DNA of 64,000 nt from Glossina fuscipes (GCF_014805625.2 NW_023998493.1:260321-324320); one strand, 5' to 3'. Positions 49,400 to 61,337 are shown, counted from the stretch's first letter. Notes: generated by a model not told the origin, from the sequence alone. Numbers and translations: made by a program.

Positions 49400-50740
49400 T
49401 AAATAATAATTAATCGAAAACCCTGTACGCTGTTGTAGTTGCAATTATTTTTTTTTTTTTAATTATTTTTTATTTTATGACAATATTTTATTTAAGAATC
49501 GGTTTTCTTTACGAAGTTTCCATTATTTCCTAAAACCACAAAAGTTTTTGTAGAAGAGAAAAAGCGTAATTAAAACTGTTCTGTGTCTTTTCGATTTTAA
49601 TTATATTCACTTCATTTTGTTAACGGTCACTGATTAATACTAAGGCCATTTATGCAAAACAAAAAGCCAATTAATGTAAATATTTTTGGAAAACAACTTT
49701 TTGCTTAATATTTATTTACAATAACTGCTCAACTGTGTACGGTCAAGCATTCAAAAGGAAACAAAGCAAAACACATCAAATGTTTGCATGTTTTTTTTCA
49801 TATGCGAAAAATTTCACACACGCAAATTCCAAACAGAGTACGTATATCTATGAGCAGATATACAAACATCAGGTGTACCCATAAGTAATTTATCATTTAC
49901 AATATTAAAAAAAAATATATATGTTATTAACATTTCCATAAGACAGACTTAATGTTTATGCTGAGAATTAGGCTATGTGAACGTCGTTCGACATTTGTTT
50001 GTTCACATATATGAGCATATTCAAGATCATGAATTTATCACAAAACAGCGGACTTTTTTTAATGTATTTCGCAAAAAACGCAAAATGGGCACAAGATTAA
50101 CCAAAGACAAGAACCAAATTTAATCTTTATAAATAAATGAGTGAATAATATTTTAGGAAAAAGATAAGCAAGAACCATCAAAACGTAAGGGGAATTCGTT
50201 TGTAAAATGACAGATCATTCCTTACCCGCAGTTTGATCGACCGTAAAGTACTCATAATGCATAACACCGCGATAATCAAAAGAAAGTTTCAACATGATTT
50301 TAATTTTTGGGCAACTTTACCGCCATTTGTATGGCCCTGGTTCTTTTTTGCCCGATTATTGCCAGATCCAAGTCTATTTTCCCGCAATGATGCGTTTCAT
50401 GACGTTGTAATTCATGGACAAAGTAGAAAACGAAAAATTCACGTTTGTTTTACAAACAATATAGCAATTTAATATATTGAGATGAAGCCATCCATGGATG
50501 TCAAAGACAGTACTACCAATCTAGGTAACATTACAGCACCCGCGAAGTTTCAATGAAAAATTTATTTTATTTGTTGGTCACAGCATTATAAGCCATCAGA
50601 GTCAAATAGCGACGCAGCCGAGTGGGAACCGACTGGCGGAAACTGTCCAAAGCGCCTGCCGTACGGCAAAAGCATGAGTGCGACACAAACACTTCACTTT
50701 TCACAGGGATAGCAAGGCCAGGCAGATAGGCGGGCAGGTA
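49400..50740. other. Intronic stretch, nothing recognised
   Basis: Poly-T (49447-49461) and A-rich runs. The frame at 50233-50472 has no family resemblance. Confidence 0.45.
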
Positions 50741-50744
50741 AATT

Positions 50745-51300
50745 AAAAATAAATAAGAAAATTATATCCAGTTGCGACCAAATCCCTTATACCCCTCATC
50801 ACTCTCCTCAAAAAGGAGAAAAAAATCGAAAAACTAAATTTATATGCTTCATAATGGCGGGTGAATGTGAACGACTTTTTCATTTTTGTATAACACGCGT
50901 GAAAATATTCATTGTTTGTTTGTTGTAGCTTGCGGGTATTGAACAAGAAATCCAGAAAGCAATGGATTTTTTAGTTTAAGCTGCACTCTAGATGTGTCCT
51001 TCGCCTGGTTTGTCCATTTGTAATAATGAACTGTGTGCAGAAGCTTCCGACGTTTTTCGGAAATACTACGGCGATGTCTTCATCTTTGATGATCAGGAGT
51101 ATGTTTACTACAGGCAAACCGGAGAAACAGATAGTTGGACAGAAGGACATGCTTAATTCATACCAGAATTTGATTCCTATTGAATATGTACGTACTTTAC
51201 AGAGACTGTGACGCTTATTGCTGGGTGTTGCAAACGTCTTGGCAAAATCAATCCCACCTTCCCCCTCCTTCGGAGATGGGTATACAAACAAATGGGAAGA
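50745..51300 (+). repeat. Dispersed repeat family 1 copy with both ends
   Basis: Starts AAAATTATATCCAGTTGCGA and CCAAATCCCTTATACCCCTC; middle CTGTGTGCAGAAGCTTCCGA; ends GGAGATGGGTATACAAACAA. The two ends are inverted relative to each other (TATACCC...C / G...GGGTATA). At about 550 bp it is one of the most complete copies. Confidence 0.7.
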
Positions 51301-51524
51301 TGTTTGTAATATTTACAGTGGCGAACATATATGTAGAATATCTGTATATCTATTATGACAAATCTTTTCATGCAATTTTTAATATTTTTCCTAAGTGAAT
51401 TTAGATTTATTAAATAAGACAAAGAGAAGTCCATATGTTTACCATATGTTAAGTAGAATAATACATAATTTCAAATTATTTCGACAATCGACTATAGGTA
51501 TAATTATCGTCTCCTTGATCCATG

Positions 51525-51822
51525 GTTCGAAGGGAGCCAAAAAACCTCGGGGATAATGGCTTACAGGGCTTATTGGACAAAAACCCAGCTCAAACGCTTG
51601 CGCTTGATGAATCAACTATTCCTAGGCATTTACATTCGACGGGAAATGCCGCTTCGAACCGTTTTAATATCGCGGCTCCAATGCTTGGCAGGCAAAAAGG
51701 CGAGAGTTTTCTTTGGAAGATTGTGAGTGGAGATAAAAAGTGGACTTACTACGACAATCCCGAGCACAAAAAGTCATGGGTTAGTCCAAGAGAAAAAAAT
51801 TATAGAAAATATTTTGGCTAAT
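51525..51822 (+). pseudogene. mariner transposase relic (N-terminal half)
   Basis: The plus strand reads DNGLQGLLDKNPAQTLALDE, STIPRHLHSTG, LGRQKGESFLWKIVSGDKKW and TYYDNPEHKKSWV. These match the family's 'L-Q-x-L-L-D-x-x-x-x-Q-T', helix-turn-helix and 'V-T-G-D-E-K-W-x-x-Y-D-N-P-x-x-K-K-S-W' blocks. The first catalytic Asp (SGDKKW) is kept; the following Glu is changed to Lys. The frame ends at 51822 with no second half nearby. It resembles the relic at 15.9 kb more than that at 53.0 kb. Confidence 0.82.
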
Positions 51823-51829
51823 AGCAATT

Positions 51830-52950
51830 TTTCTCAATAAAGTGAGCAGTGGCCAAAATACATGCAAGCAGCTTACTTTAGTAATAATTAAAATTAGATT
51901 AATTTATTTAAACGCTTGTAATAACAAACGTAAAAATGCTTACGCTAATAATAGAATATAACTGCTTATGCTGATGTAAATTAGGTCACCAAAAATGCGT
52001 TAAAAATAAATATGTTAATTAAGATTAATTATGCTAAAATTAAGTGGGCATGTTAAATGTTAAATATATTACGACAGATCATGTTACATATGGAACGTTA
52101 ATTTGTAATCATAAGTTGATGTTAAAGTTAGTCTAATAATGAATGCAATAAGTAGTACGACAATCAGAAGAAGAAATCGAATGTAGAAAATTGTTAAATG
52201 AAAACCTCTTCCGTTACTCTGTGCATTGAACATGCAGCGCAAACAAAAAAAAGTATTAATAATATATTAACAATTCTAATACAATCATTGATATTCTCTA
52301 AGGTATCAAAAATTCGCCCTAAGACGAATTAAACGGTATAGAGCAGCAATTTTAACGGCGCAAACTAAGCAACAGCGATTTCCCTTATCTTTTGCTCCTA
52401 TATTTAGAGGAAAGTGTATCATACGAATTTAGTGAAATTTAAGTTATTTTTACGTATTTTTAACTTTTCTTATGTACATATAGACTTAAATGTCGGAAAC
52501 ATAAAACCCTTTATTTTATAATTCTAACAAATCCTAAATGAAATATGGCGGGATTATCATATTAGAAACATTCAGAAATCCTTCGAACGTAAACAATTAA
52601 CCGTTTGGCAATGCGAATATGATTTCGAATAGACATAGCGCGTTCTAATTACTACTTGCTCAGATCTATCAGCATGACTTAGCTGGCACGCGGTTTCGAA
52701 ATGGTGAAGAAGTAAGTAAATGCGTCGATAATTGGATCGCTGCCAAACTTCAACCACCAAAGTTCTTGCAGATGCCTTCAGTTGATAAAATCCTCACTGC
52801 TTATTAATCAGAGATATTTTTATAAGTTTTTTAATCCGAAAATAAAAATATCCGTACATCTCTCTCAGGTTTCTTTCAATGGCTTCGAGTCCTCTCTTCA
52901 CATTGAAACATCAAATCTCTTCGCTGAATACTTCCGACGAACTTTTTCAA
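51830..52950. other. Intronic stretch, nothing recognised
   Basis: AT-rich; no convincing transposon or host exon. A bipartite purine run (52240-52255) only. Confidence 0.4.
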
Positions 52951-52959
52951 TTTTTCATT

Positions 52960-53260
52960 TTCTTTCGAGCTTCTTTTTCTAGCCTGTTCCTTTCAAATGA
53001 TTACAAACTGTCATGTGGTTGATGTGTAGTGCCTCCGCTGAAGCGTCGGTCGTACTATATCATTTGCAAAACTTCACCAAGTTTTTCAGTGACTGGCTGA
53101 CCAGAGCGAGGTACATCTTTGACATCGAAATTTCCGGAACGGAATCAAGCAGACCACTCGTGGGTTCTTCGTTCATTATCAGCATCCTCACCGTACACAA
53201 AAAATGTAAGCTGAAATGTGACTTTTTAAGCACATGTTCGTTTGAGGCAATCAGGTGAGT
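52960..53260 (-). pseudogene. mariner transposase relic (N-terminal DNA-binding region, Mos1-like group)
   Basis: On the minus strand, with a few frame changes: VYGEDADNERRTHEWSA, FRSGNFDVKDVPRSGQPV, TEKLGEVLQMI, a break, then AEALHINHMTVCNHLKGTG and KKKLE. These are the paired helix-turn-helix part and the linker of mauritiana/HSMAR-type mariners ('F-R-S-G-x-F-x-x-x-D-x-P-R-S-G-R-P'). The catalytic domain is absent. It directly abuts the non-LTR relic that starts near 53335 on the other strand. Confidence 0.82.
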
Positions 53261-53334
53261 CTTGCCTGATATATAGGCATCAATACTATCTAGCGGCAAA
53301 AAACTGCGGAGAGATTTTATATCACCCATTATAT

Positions 53335-55150
53335 CAGATCGCCGATTCCTAATTTGATCATTTCTGAAAATGACGTTTTACATGCTTTGAGATCTCTAAA
53401 ATTTAGTTGTGCGCCTGACCCTGATGACAATCCATCTTGTATACTCTACTCATGCTGATGACTTTCCATCTTGTGTACTCAATTCTTGCTCTGACTAGTT
53501 AAGTGGACACTACTTAAAAAATTTTTAATCAATCTTTGAAACCAGGTGCTTTCCTTTTGTGTTTGAAGAGTAGCTTCCTAATTACACTTCACTAGTGTGA
53601 AGACAGACATCCTGTTGAGAACCATAAAGGCTTTGCAATTTGAGTGTCTTATCTTTTCGTATCAAATCTTATATTTCTCCATTCTAGCATGGCTTCCTAA
53701 AAAGAAGATCAACTTTTAGGAATCTCTTAGAATTTATTGGCCATGCTTTGTAGACTTTTTCCAGTGGCTCTCGCACGGACGTCGTATATACTGATTTTAG
53801 TAACGTGTTTACATAACCATAACTTATTAGTCTTCAAACTCCAGTACTCTCGCTTTCCTTTCTACTTAATGAAATGAACAAGCTTCAGATCACTTGGCGT
53901 TTTATTTAACTTCCTGTGACGTTTGGTGCGTGTTAAGACAACCATTTAGAATCTCTTTTATTTATTTTCTACATTAATGATCTCCCCGCGATGATTAAAT
54001 CCAGCCATATCTTAATCTACGCTGCCGGTGTTAAACTGCTTTCCTTGTTCTCTTTGGAATCGCAGTCGTATCAGCTTCAAATTGATTTAAATAATTAGAT
54101 TAGATGATGCTCGTTAAATTTTATAAAATTGAATCAAAAAATTGCATGAAGGTTTCTTTCTCAATGAGGAATACATTCAAAGTGATTCACAAAAGTTGAA
54201 AATCGTAGATCGTATTAAAACTAGGTCGGGCGCTAGGTTTCGTTAAACGGTGGTTCAAAAATCTTAATGATCTTTACATTACAGAAGGCCTATACATGAG
54301 CTTAGTCAGACCAATGCTTGAAAACGCCTCTTTTGTGTGCTCTCCTTCGTACAGATGTTATGTACATTCAATAGAATCTGTTCAAAAGCAATTCTTGTTC
54401 TTTGCACTCAGGGATTTGTTAGCACCCGCTTGTCTCTCGACCACCTTCTGAAAATAGATTGCTTTTGTTAGCCTTACCATCACTTGAGAAAGGTAGATTT
54501 ATTCTTGGTGTTTCTTCTTAATTAAGTTAATAGATGGTACTATCGCTTCACCTACATTACTTAGTGAGATGAACTTTAATATCCCGAACCGCTTCTTTAG
54601 GCATATTATCTTCATAAAGCTTAGTCAGTGAGCTTAGTCAATATAATTATGAGCTGTTCAATCCGTTCAAAGGCGTTTCCAGAAACCTAAATAATATCTA
54701 TCACTTGATTTCAATATCGGACTCTTTAAATTCTATCAAAACAACCTTTATACAACTTAATACGCGCGATTTGCCTATGTCGTTAAGCTAACTTGCAATT
54801 TTAACATCATCGAAAATTAATTGGTGTTGTTGATGGTAGGCGATTGCCAAGCTTTTGCGTGTTTACAACGATTTGGGGGTACGCATGATTTCGGATCTGT
54901 ACCGGCTGTGAGTGTGCTTCTGTGCTACATGTTTACGTGCTTTCTTTTTTCTCTCTTATTTATTAATACATTAACCTTATTCTTTTCTTCTTTTTTCTCT
55001 TCTCTTAACTTCTCTTTATACACTTTGTAATAGTTTTTATTAATAATTAGTATAAGATTTACTTCTAAGAGTCAATTGAATGCGGCTGTTAATTTATTTT
55101 AGCTGAGTTTCAAGTGTAAATAAATAAATAAAATAAAATAAACAAAACAA
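53335..55150 (+). pseudogene. Non-LTR retrotransposon (jockey/CR1-like group), 5'-truncated, broken, with 3' tail
   Basis: The plus-strand reverse transcriptase is readable across many stops: ENDVLHALRSLKFSCAPDPD (RT motif 1 area), RTDVVYTDFSNVF (the 'T-D-x-x-K-A-F-D' motif), ESLLFIFYINDLPAMIKSSH (the 'G-P-L-L-F-x-l-y-I-N-D-l' motif), then LIYAAGVKLL where YADD is expected, so the catalytic Asp pair is lost. It continues GLYMSLVRPMLENASFVCSP, SIESVQKQFLFFALRDLL and FLIKLIDGTIASPTLLSEMN. After the end of ORF2 comes a pyrimidine-rich 3' UTR and an AAATA-type tail at 55110-55148. It is antisense to the transporter gene. Clade placement is tentative. Confidence 0.82.
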
Positions 55151-55689
55151 TGTCGTTCTATTGCCAGAAAGGTGAGAAAAAGTGGGAAATGATGGAAAAA
55201 GTGAAGAAATGTTCAAAATACATGCAAGAATCTAAAACTTTTTGGCGCAGCTTAATGTGGAAAGAAAACAAACAAATATCAAAAATATATCTCATTTTTA
55301 CTTCAATATTTTATACTTTATAACAAGTTCTTTAAGAGTTTAAAAGATTTTATTAAAGATGGATGATAAACATATCGGTAGAAATCATTGTTGATGATAG
55401 CGAAGTTCTTGATAAACGCCAATTATGAGACGCTTAAGCACCATTCGTTGAAGATAATAAGTTCGTATCGTGAAAAAGAGTAATACACCTATAGTTTCAT
55501 TTGCAAAGGTCGAAAGAGAAAAAATCTTTTCATATCTAGCGACAGAAATGGGAGACTAGTGACCAATGATGAACTAATCATGAATGGTGAATCTTCTTCG
55601 GATAATTCTTCTTTTACTGTCATCTTTATCTTACGGCGGTTTGATTCCATTTCTTTACAAATCATATAGAATCACATAGAGAATATACG

Positions 55690-55935
55690 CAAATTTTTGT
55701 ATTGTGTCCGTTGTAGCTTAATAGTAAGCAATAGCAGTCCTTTCATTTTTAATTATTGAGTTAATACTTTGGCCCTTTAACAATATCAATCTGCGTGCAG
55801 GAATCTTTAATATATTTCATGGCGATTTCTCAATTTTTGCGTCCACGGACGGACAAACGGATGGCCACATCGGGCTATTTCTAATCTAAATTTGATACAC
55901 CGATCAGTTACACTTATATTTCGTAGGATGCATAA
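55690..55935 (+). repeat. Dispersed repeat family 1, partial copy
   Basis: GTCCGTTGTAGCTTAATAGT, CAATCTGCGTGCAGGAATCT, GGACGGACAAACGGATGGCC. Confidence 0.6.
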
Positions 55936-55939
55936 AGAA

Positions 55940-56480
55940 AAACGATCTATCATGCCAAGTAAGCCCTACAACGTGTTTGATGGGATTGAAAAGGAATCAT
56001 CCTCTACGAACATCTGAAGGCCGTTGAAACTGTTAAGTTAGAACGATGTCAATATCAGCTAATTAAATTAAGTGAAGTGCCAGAGGAAAAACGGGCATCA
56101 AGGCGAGAAGGATCTCGATAAGTGATTTTGCCTTATGACAACGCCCGTTCACTTTCGACAGAAACAGTCAAAGAAATAATTTGCATCCCGCTTATTCTCC
56201 AGAACAGGCCCCTCGTTTTTCCCACTTAATCAAGTCCATGCAATCATATTTGGCAGTTGAAGATGTTCGCAAATGGCCTGCTGGGTGTTTTGCCTCCAAA
56301 CCGACAATTTGCTGCAACGAGCGCGGCCATAAACTACCCTATAATTGCCAAAAGATCATAGGGGATGATGGTCCCCATTTCGATTATTAGTCTTTGTAAA
56401 AAATATATTTTATATTTATAAAAATCAATTTTATCAGAAAAAAGAAAGGAATTTATTTATATATCCAATAATTTTGCTAT
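55940..56480 (+). pseudogene. mariner transposase relic (C-terminal catalytic half)
   Basis: The plus strand, across frameshifts: WDWKGI-like text, ETVKLERCQYQLIKLSEVPE, VILPYDNARSLSTETVKEII (second catalytic Asp in YDNAR), HPAYSPEQAPRFSHLIKSMQ (third catalytic position, where Asp of SPDLAP has become Glu), then KWPAGCFASKP and KIIGDDGPHFDY before the stop. The matching family text is 'W-W-D-x-x-G-x-x-x-x-E-L-L' and 'A-S-K-P...W-x-K-x-I-x-x-D-G-x-Y-F-D'. An AT-rich 3' end follows to about 56480. It looks like the missing half of the kind of element seen at 51.5 kb, but lies 4 kb away. Confidence 0.85.
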
Positions 56481-56499
56481 TAACGATATTCTCAGGCTT

Positions 56500-56905
56500 C
56501 CACTATTTCTGTCGTAACGTGCTTAGTATGCGGAAGGTGCCAAATACACGGGGAGTACAAACCGTAGACGTAAGTGGGGAATTATTGTTATTGACCAATT
56601 TTCATCACAAAAATCTAAAAAGTAATATATATCTTGCCATGTACAGACTTCGTTCGCAAATTTTCTTCATATAAAGTATATGTAGTATATGAGGAACGAT
56701 CATGAAAATGATCCTATCAATATTTGTTCTGTGGCCCATAGACGTCAGTGTACCGCATTAAGTAAGAATTTCTCAAAAATTGCAAACAGTAGGTTGAACA
56801 TAAAAACGTGTGGAGACAGAGGCCAAATCTATTCGGAAAATGATGCCAAAATGATTGGTATAATAAGAAGCGGATCTATCTAGAGTCCTTCTGGAAGATT
56901 CGCTC
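56500..56905 (+). repeat. Dispersed repeat family 2 copy, diverged
   Basis: ACGTCAGTGTACCGCATTAA, AGTAGGTTGAACATAAAAAC and TTGGTATAATAAGAAGCGGA with TCTATCTAGAGTCCTTCTGG match the 62.9-63.1 kb copy (ACATCAGTGTACCAGACCTC, TAGGTTGAACTCA, CATAATAAAAAGAGGATCTA, CAAGTCCTTCTGGG). Confidence 0.6.
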
Positions 56906-59220
56906 ATGTGGATAAGCTTAATACATTCTCACCAAAAATAATGTGCTACATTTTGTTACTGGCCTTAAAAGCTGAAAGCCTTGGAAATATATTAAGTCAA
57001 CAGTGGTTAGAATTAGGTGAAAATCGGAAAACGTTCTTGTGTTGACCTTTAATGAAACCTACTCCGAATTTTATTGCTTACTTAAATGCATTAATGTTTT
57101 CAATTATGAATGCATGAACAAATTGTTTTGTGCACTTTTTTTGGTTTTTTTTTTTTTTTTTTTTTGAAAATCATTGGATAATGAATCATCTGATCTGTAA
57201 ATTTATCTTTATATGTAAATATACATGCGTACGTGTATATATATACATGTGTGTATATATCATATGCAAATGTATATATCATGTAAATATATATATAATA
57301 TGTGACTGTGTACGTATCATATGTAAATCTCTTTATAAACAAATTCCACTACTAAATTATAATCTTGTATGTATAGCAGTTATAGTATAATAAACAGGCT
57401 TTATTCGCCTCAGACAATACTTAATTTAAATTTTGATTCATTTTCAGTGCACCGAAGAGAAAATTTTAGTCATACAAGTAATTTCCAATAAAAATTAACT
57501 CTTGTTTGGGTTACATAGATCTACTTTTCATGCCCCACTACGTACAACGGTGTTGATGAAGGTAAACAAGGTAAACCTTTGCACGGGAACAAAGTATAAA
57601 TTTACTAGTACTCACTTTGTTATTGTTGTAAGAAGAGTGAACCAAATCGTAGTGGCCTCCAACCAAAATATCGATACCCATCATAATTGACCAATACATT
57701 GTAATTGCAAAATGTTTTGTTTAGCGAGCATTTTAGTCGATCTCTCAATTTCCTACTTTTAGATCAATACATCTTACAGTTTTCATGTTGCAATTTCTTG
57801 TCTAGTGCGTAGGCGGGTTGTTCCGCATTCCTTTTCTAAAATCATCTAAAGTGTAAAATGAATATCGAGTGTATAATGTATTTTGTAGTTTTTTGCATAT
57901 TACGAGCATGGTGAAGAAGTCGGTCACATCGAGTTTCGAACTCGGCCTGTCGCCACCACTTAAAGGTGTATGTACGAAGTTGAAAATTTGCGCATCTGTT
58001 TCCACGGCCGCAAGTGTTGCAACTACAGTTTATTCAGAATATTGCTCTTATCATAGATATATATCGGAGAGGATGGCGAAAGGCAAACCTAATCTGGCCA
58101 CGAACTTCGGTGCCAAGTAAAAAAACATTAATTCGAGTGCATAGTGATTAACAAATTTTAATTATGTCTATCAGTTAACGTTTCTAATAACCCGTATAAC
58201 GCGTTTTGTAAAAGACGGAGAAACAGATGAACTTGACTGAATAAGCATTTAACTCCAAAAAAAAACTGCAGCTCTAACATAATTATTCTAGACGTTGCAA
58301 GATGAAAAGCAAACTTAACGCTCTTCATGTTTCGGTGTATAAAACAACATAAAGTTCAACATTGAATGGCACAATATATTACAATAATAATAATAATAAT
58401 AATTTTGTAAAATCAAGCGATAATTTGTTTGATATCATACTCGCATACGAAAATTTTTCCTAGTATGCATCTTCAGTATTCACTTTCTCTCTCTCTCCCC
58501 TTTCTGCCTTTCCCTCAGTCTCATTTTCACATAGAATACATACAATATATATGTGCCACCCTAACACGTCATCCATTCAGGACATTGATATTGTGTGTAA
58601 ATAACACATTGTATAGCAAGTTTCGTGCTTACGATGATGGTAAGTGCGAATGTTTTGTATGATTGTCACTATACGTGTTATTGTCTTAAATGATGATTTT
58701 GCTAATGAATACATTTTTGTTGATATTGTTATTGTTGTTGTTCTTGTTGTTGTTGTTTTTTTAGTTTATATACAATCAAATAGATTAAATTGAATTTAAG
58801 TGGAGGAACTTAGTACATTTTCAGATAATGCCGGTCAACGTTTTGTTTATAACGTTGAATTAACTCTAATCATATTTATTCTGAGTACGTGTGGGTATAT
58901 AGTTTTTGTGATGCTGGGAGAATCTATGTAATACTTTGCATATATAGGTTACACATGTCACTTTGTGCGCCCCTCCGCAAGATAAGAAAGTATGGGATGA
59001 GTTTAGAAGTTCTTTAACAGTTTGCGTAAAGGTTAGTAATTGTTATGCATGTAAAAAATCTTGCATTTTGTATGTTTTGTGGAATGCTATTTATCGCCGT
59101 TCAATTGTTCATCGTCCCGCCGTACTTTTATTAAATTTTTTTTTTATTTTTCCAGCACGCACAGTTGAAATTTTCTCAATTTAATGGAAAAAGCTTGCCA
59201 CGAAGAAATTTTGGAGATTA
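56906..59220. other. Intronic stretch with simple repeats
   Basis: Holds poly-T (57147-57165), an ATATAC/CATA-rich tract (57215-57300), an AAT microsatellite (58383-58403), a TCTC tract (58485-58500) and a TTG tract (58725-58762). No host coding sequence recognised. Confidence 0.5.
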
Positions 59221-59975
59221 GCGACTAGTTAAGGGGACCTCACGCCGTCCCGTTCAACTCCATGTTACCTTGTATCAGAGCTTGATTCAGCTTTCATTCA
59301 TTCTCATTTTCTTGTCAGCCGAACGTCTTCAGCTCCTTTCAAGAATTTTTTATATATATGCTCCGCTGACTCACACCTACCTCCTCGAAGTGATAGTTAT
59401 GCCCTACGCTATCATTACCTCTAATTCTTCGCTTTAGGAATGATAGAAACCACGATACTCCCCTGCCTTATCCAGCAGTCAGGATTCACGCATTGGTTAA
59501 CTGCTACTTTCAAACTGGGGACTGGACAAACTAGCCTCCAGCACTGTTTCCACATGGATGTAAATATACAAGTTTCGCTCCGAAAGATCTTGGCAAGCAC
59601 CAATCTGCAGTAGACCAATGCTGTCACCTCTAACCGCAGATATTCTTCACATAGTGAATGGGTCCCTGACCCCCGTGAAGCTTGAAGTTAGACTATAAAG
59701 CCTTTAGCCTTACTTTACGTGACATAGTCACTCTTGCGTTTGGATCAACCGTACAATCCCTTCTAGGCAACACCGGACTATGGTTCTTCAAGATACCTTA
59801 GCACCAGGCGCTACGTCTGACATGGCGCGTGAATACCATGCTCTCGACTACTACTATTTCAATCTACTTTACGTAACCAATTACCAGCGGATTTGTATTT
59901 TCTTCTTAGCAATAGTCTATGAGAAAAGAGTGCTTCTCCCAGTGTACCCCTAACCTATCTTCCAGAAAACTTGTC
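59221..59975. other. GC-richer stretch of unknown origin
   Basis: Noticeably richer in G and C than the rest of the intron for about 700 bp, on a background of AT-rich DNA. I could not match it to any protein on either strand; it may be a decayed transposon of a kind I do not recognise. Confidence 0.4.
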
Positions 59976-59984
59976 GCCAAGTTA

Positions 59985-60165
59985 TAGATAGGCCACTTCG
60001 CCTCAAAATCAGCTGAGGCATTCGCAATCTACACGACAAGAATTCAAACATCATAGATGATGGTGGTCCATATTTCGTCTATTACACTTTGTAACGAATA
60101 TTTTTTAATTAAATTTGAATTTTATTAAAAAGTTACATAATTTTTTTGCACATCCCTATACATAT
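59985..60165 (+). pseudogene. mariner 3' end relic
   Basis: The plus-strand text IRNLHDKNSNIIDDGGPYFV parallels the last residues of mariner transposase (L-P-x-x-W-x-K-x-I-D-x-D-G-x-Y-F-D). It is followed by an AT-rich stretch (TAACGAATATTTTTTAATTA) that parallels the one after the copy at 56.39 kb. Only the very end of the gene is recognisable. Confidence 0.55.
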
Positions 60166-60499
60166 TCTTGATTCTCGGCTTACCCATGGGCACTTGAACA
60201 TTTTTTAAAGAAATTTTTAAATATATAACTACCTCTCAGTAATGCCAAGTTTACGCAAATACAATCACTCCAAGCTAAGCTCGGACACAGCAGTAAATCA
60301 ATGCTGTTGGCAAATGTAGCGAAAATGAAAAAGTGCCAAAATGCTTGTTATGAGTTGTTTTTATTTCTTAAGCTATCAAAAGCGGGAGACAAAATTTGAA
60401 TTTATTGTTTTTTAATTAAATCAAATTAAAAAAAGCTTCAACTTCTATTGGATTTATTTCACGACTCTGACGTAGTATTTGCAATCGTGAGAGACGTTA

Positions 60500-60955
60500 T
60501 ACAGCAGCCAGAATCACCGTTTTGTAGGCTTTGTGTTTTGGATGATTGTCGTGATAAAAATACCAGCCATCATTAAGAACACACTTATCTACACTTTATT
60601 GAAAATTTCTTTTTAGTATAGCTAAGTAGACGGTTTGCTTCATAGTCCCATCAATAGAGCGATCCTAATCCTGCCGCCGAAAATCATTCTCAGAGCGACA
60701 CTGATTCGCTTCCATGATTTACAGTCCGCCTCAGATTATTCAAAGGAACATCTTCATTTTGTTTTCTCCAAACAATGGGTTTATCATCCGACCCAAAAAC
60801 TTTAGATTTGCTTTCGTCGGTAAATAAAACATTTTTCTAAAAAGATAAATCTGTATTTTCATGCTCTTTTGGAAACTGCAATCGAATAGTTCGATCACGC
60901 GTACACACAAACGTCTTTCGTTGTGCTTCATTGCTTGCTTTTTTACCCAGGTTTT
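60500..60955 (-). pseudogene. Tc1-like transposase relic, middle part
   Basis: The minus strand reads RTIRLQFPKEHENTDLSF, then KNVLFTDESKSKVFGSDDKP (first catalytic Asp in FTDESK), VWRKQNEDVPLNNLRRTVNH and further on FYHDNHPKHKAYKT, with the second catalytic Asp of the family's 'Q-Q-D-N-D-P-K-H' block. This is typical Tc1-like order ('A-K-E-H...F-W-K-N-V-L-F-T-D-E-S-K-F...G-S-D'). Frameshifts and stops interrupt it. Its C-terminal piece is not downstream; a Tc1 C-terminus lies next to its N-terminal side in the opposite orientation. Confidence 0.82.
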
Positions 60956-60984
60956 TTTCAGCTATGAACGCAAGTTTTGGTACA

Positions 60985-61337
60985 TTGGCTGCAATAGAAA
61001 ATTTGTGGGATTATCTCAACAAAAGGTTTAGGAACACACGCTTTTCAGCAAAAAGGGGATTAAAGGAAGAATGGGAAAAATATCAGCACCAAACTTAAAA
61101 TGATTCTAAAGAACAAGATAATAACTGAAAAAAAGCAAATCTCTTGTGCCCTCGGAGTTTGGTTTCGATTTAATTAAAAAACAATGAATGCAAATGTTGT
61201 TCCGTGTTTTTAATGGCTTAATAAATATACAATCAAATATCAAATGATAAGAATTTGTGCGTCTCTTCACTTTCACTAGATCCTCTAATAAAATTTGTTT
61301 GCTACAGTGTCCGAGTTTTTTCTGAGAGTGACTGTAT
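60985..61337 (+). mobile_element. Tc1-like element, C-terminal piece and right end, inverted relative to 60500-60955
   Basis: The plus-strand frame from about 60990 reads IENLWDYLNKRFRNTRFSAK and RGLKEEWEKYQ, the 'N-P-I-E-N-L-W' block and following helix of Tc1 transposases. About 200 bp later the sequence TGTCCGAGTTTTTTCTGAGA ends GTGACTG just before TA (61338-61339). This is the expected form of a Tc1 terminal repeat (reverse complement CAGTCACTCTCAGAAAAAAC) with TA target. So a right end faces right, while the middle of the transposase 30 bp away faces left. Confidence 0.68.
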
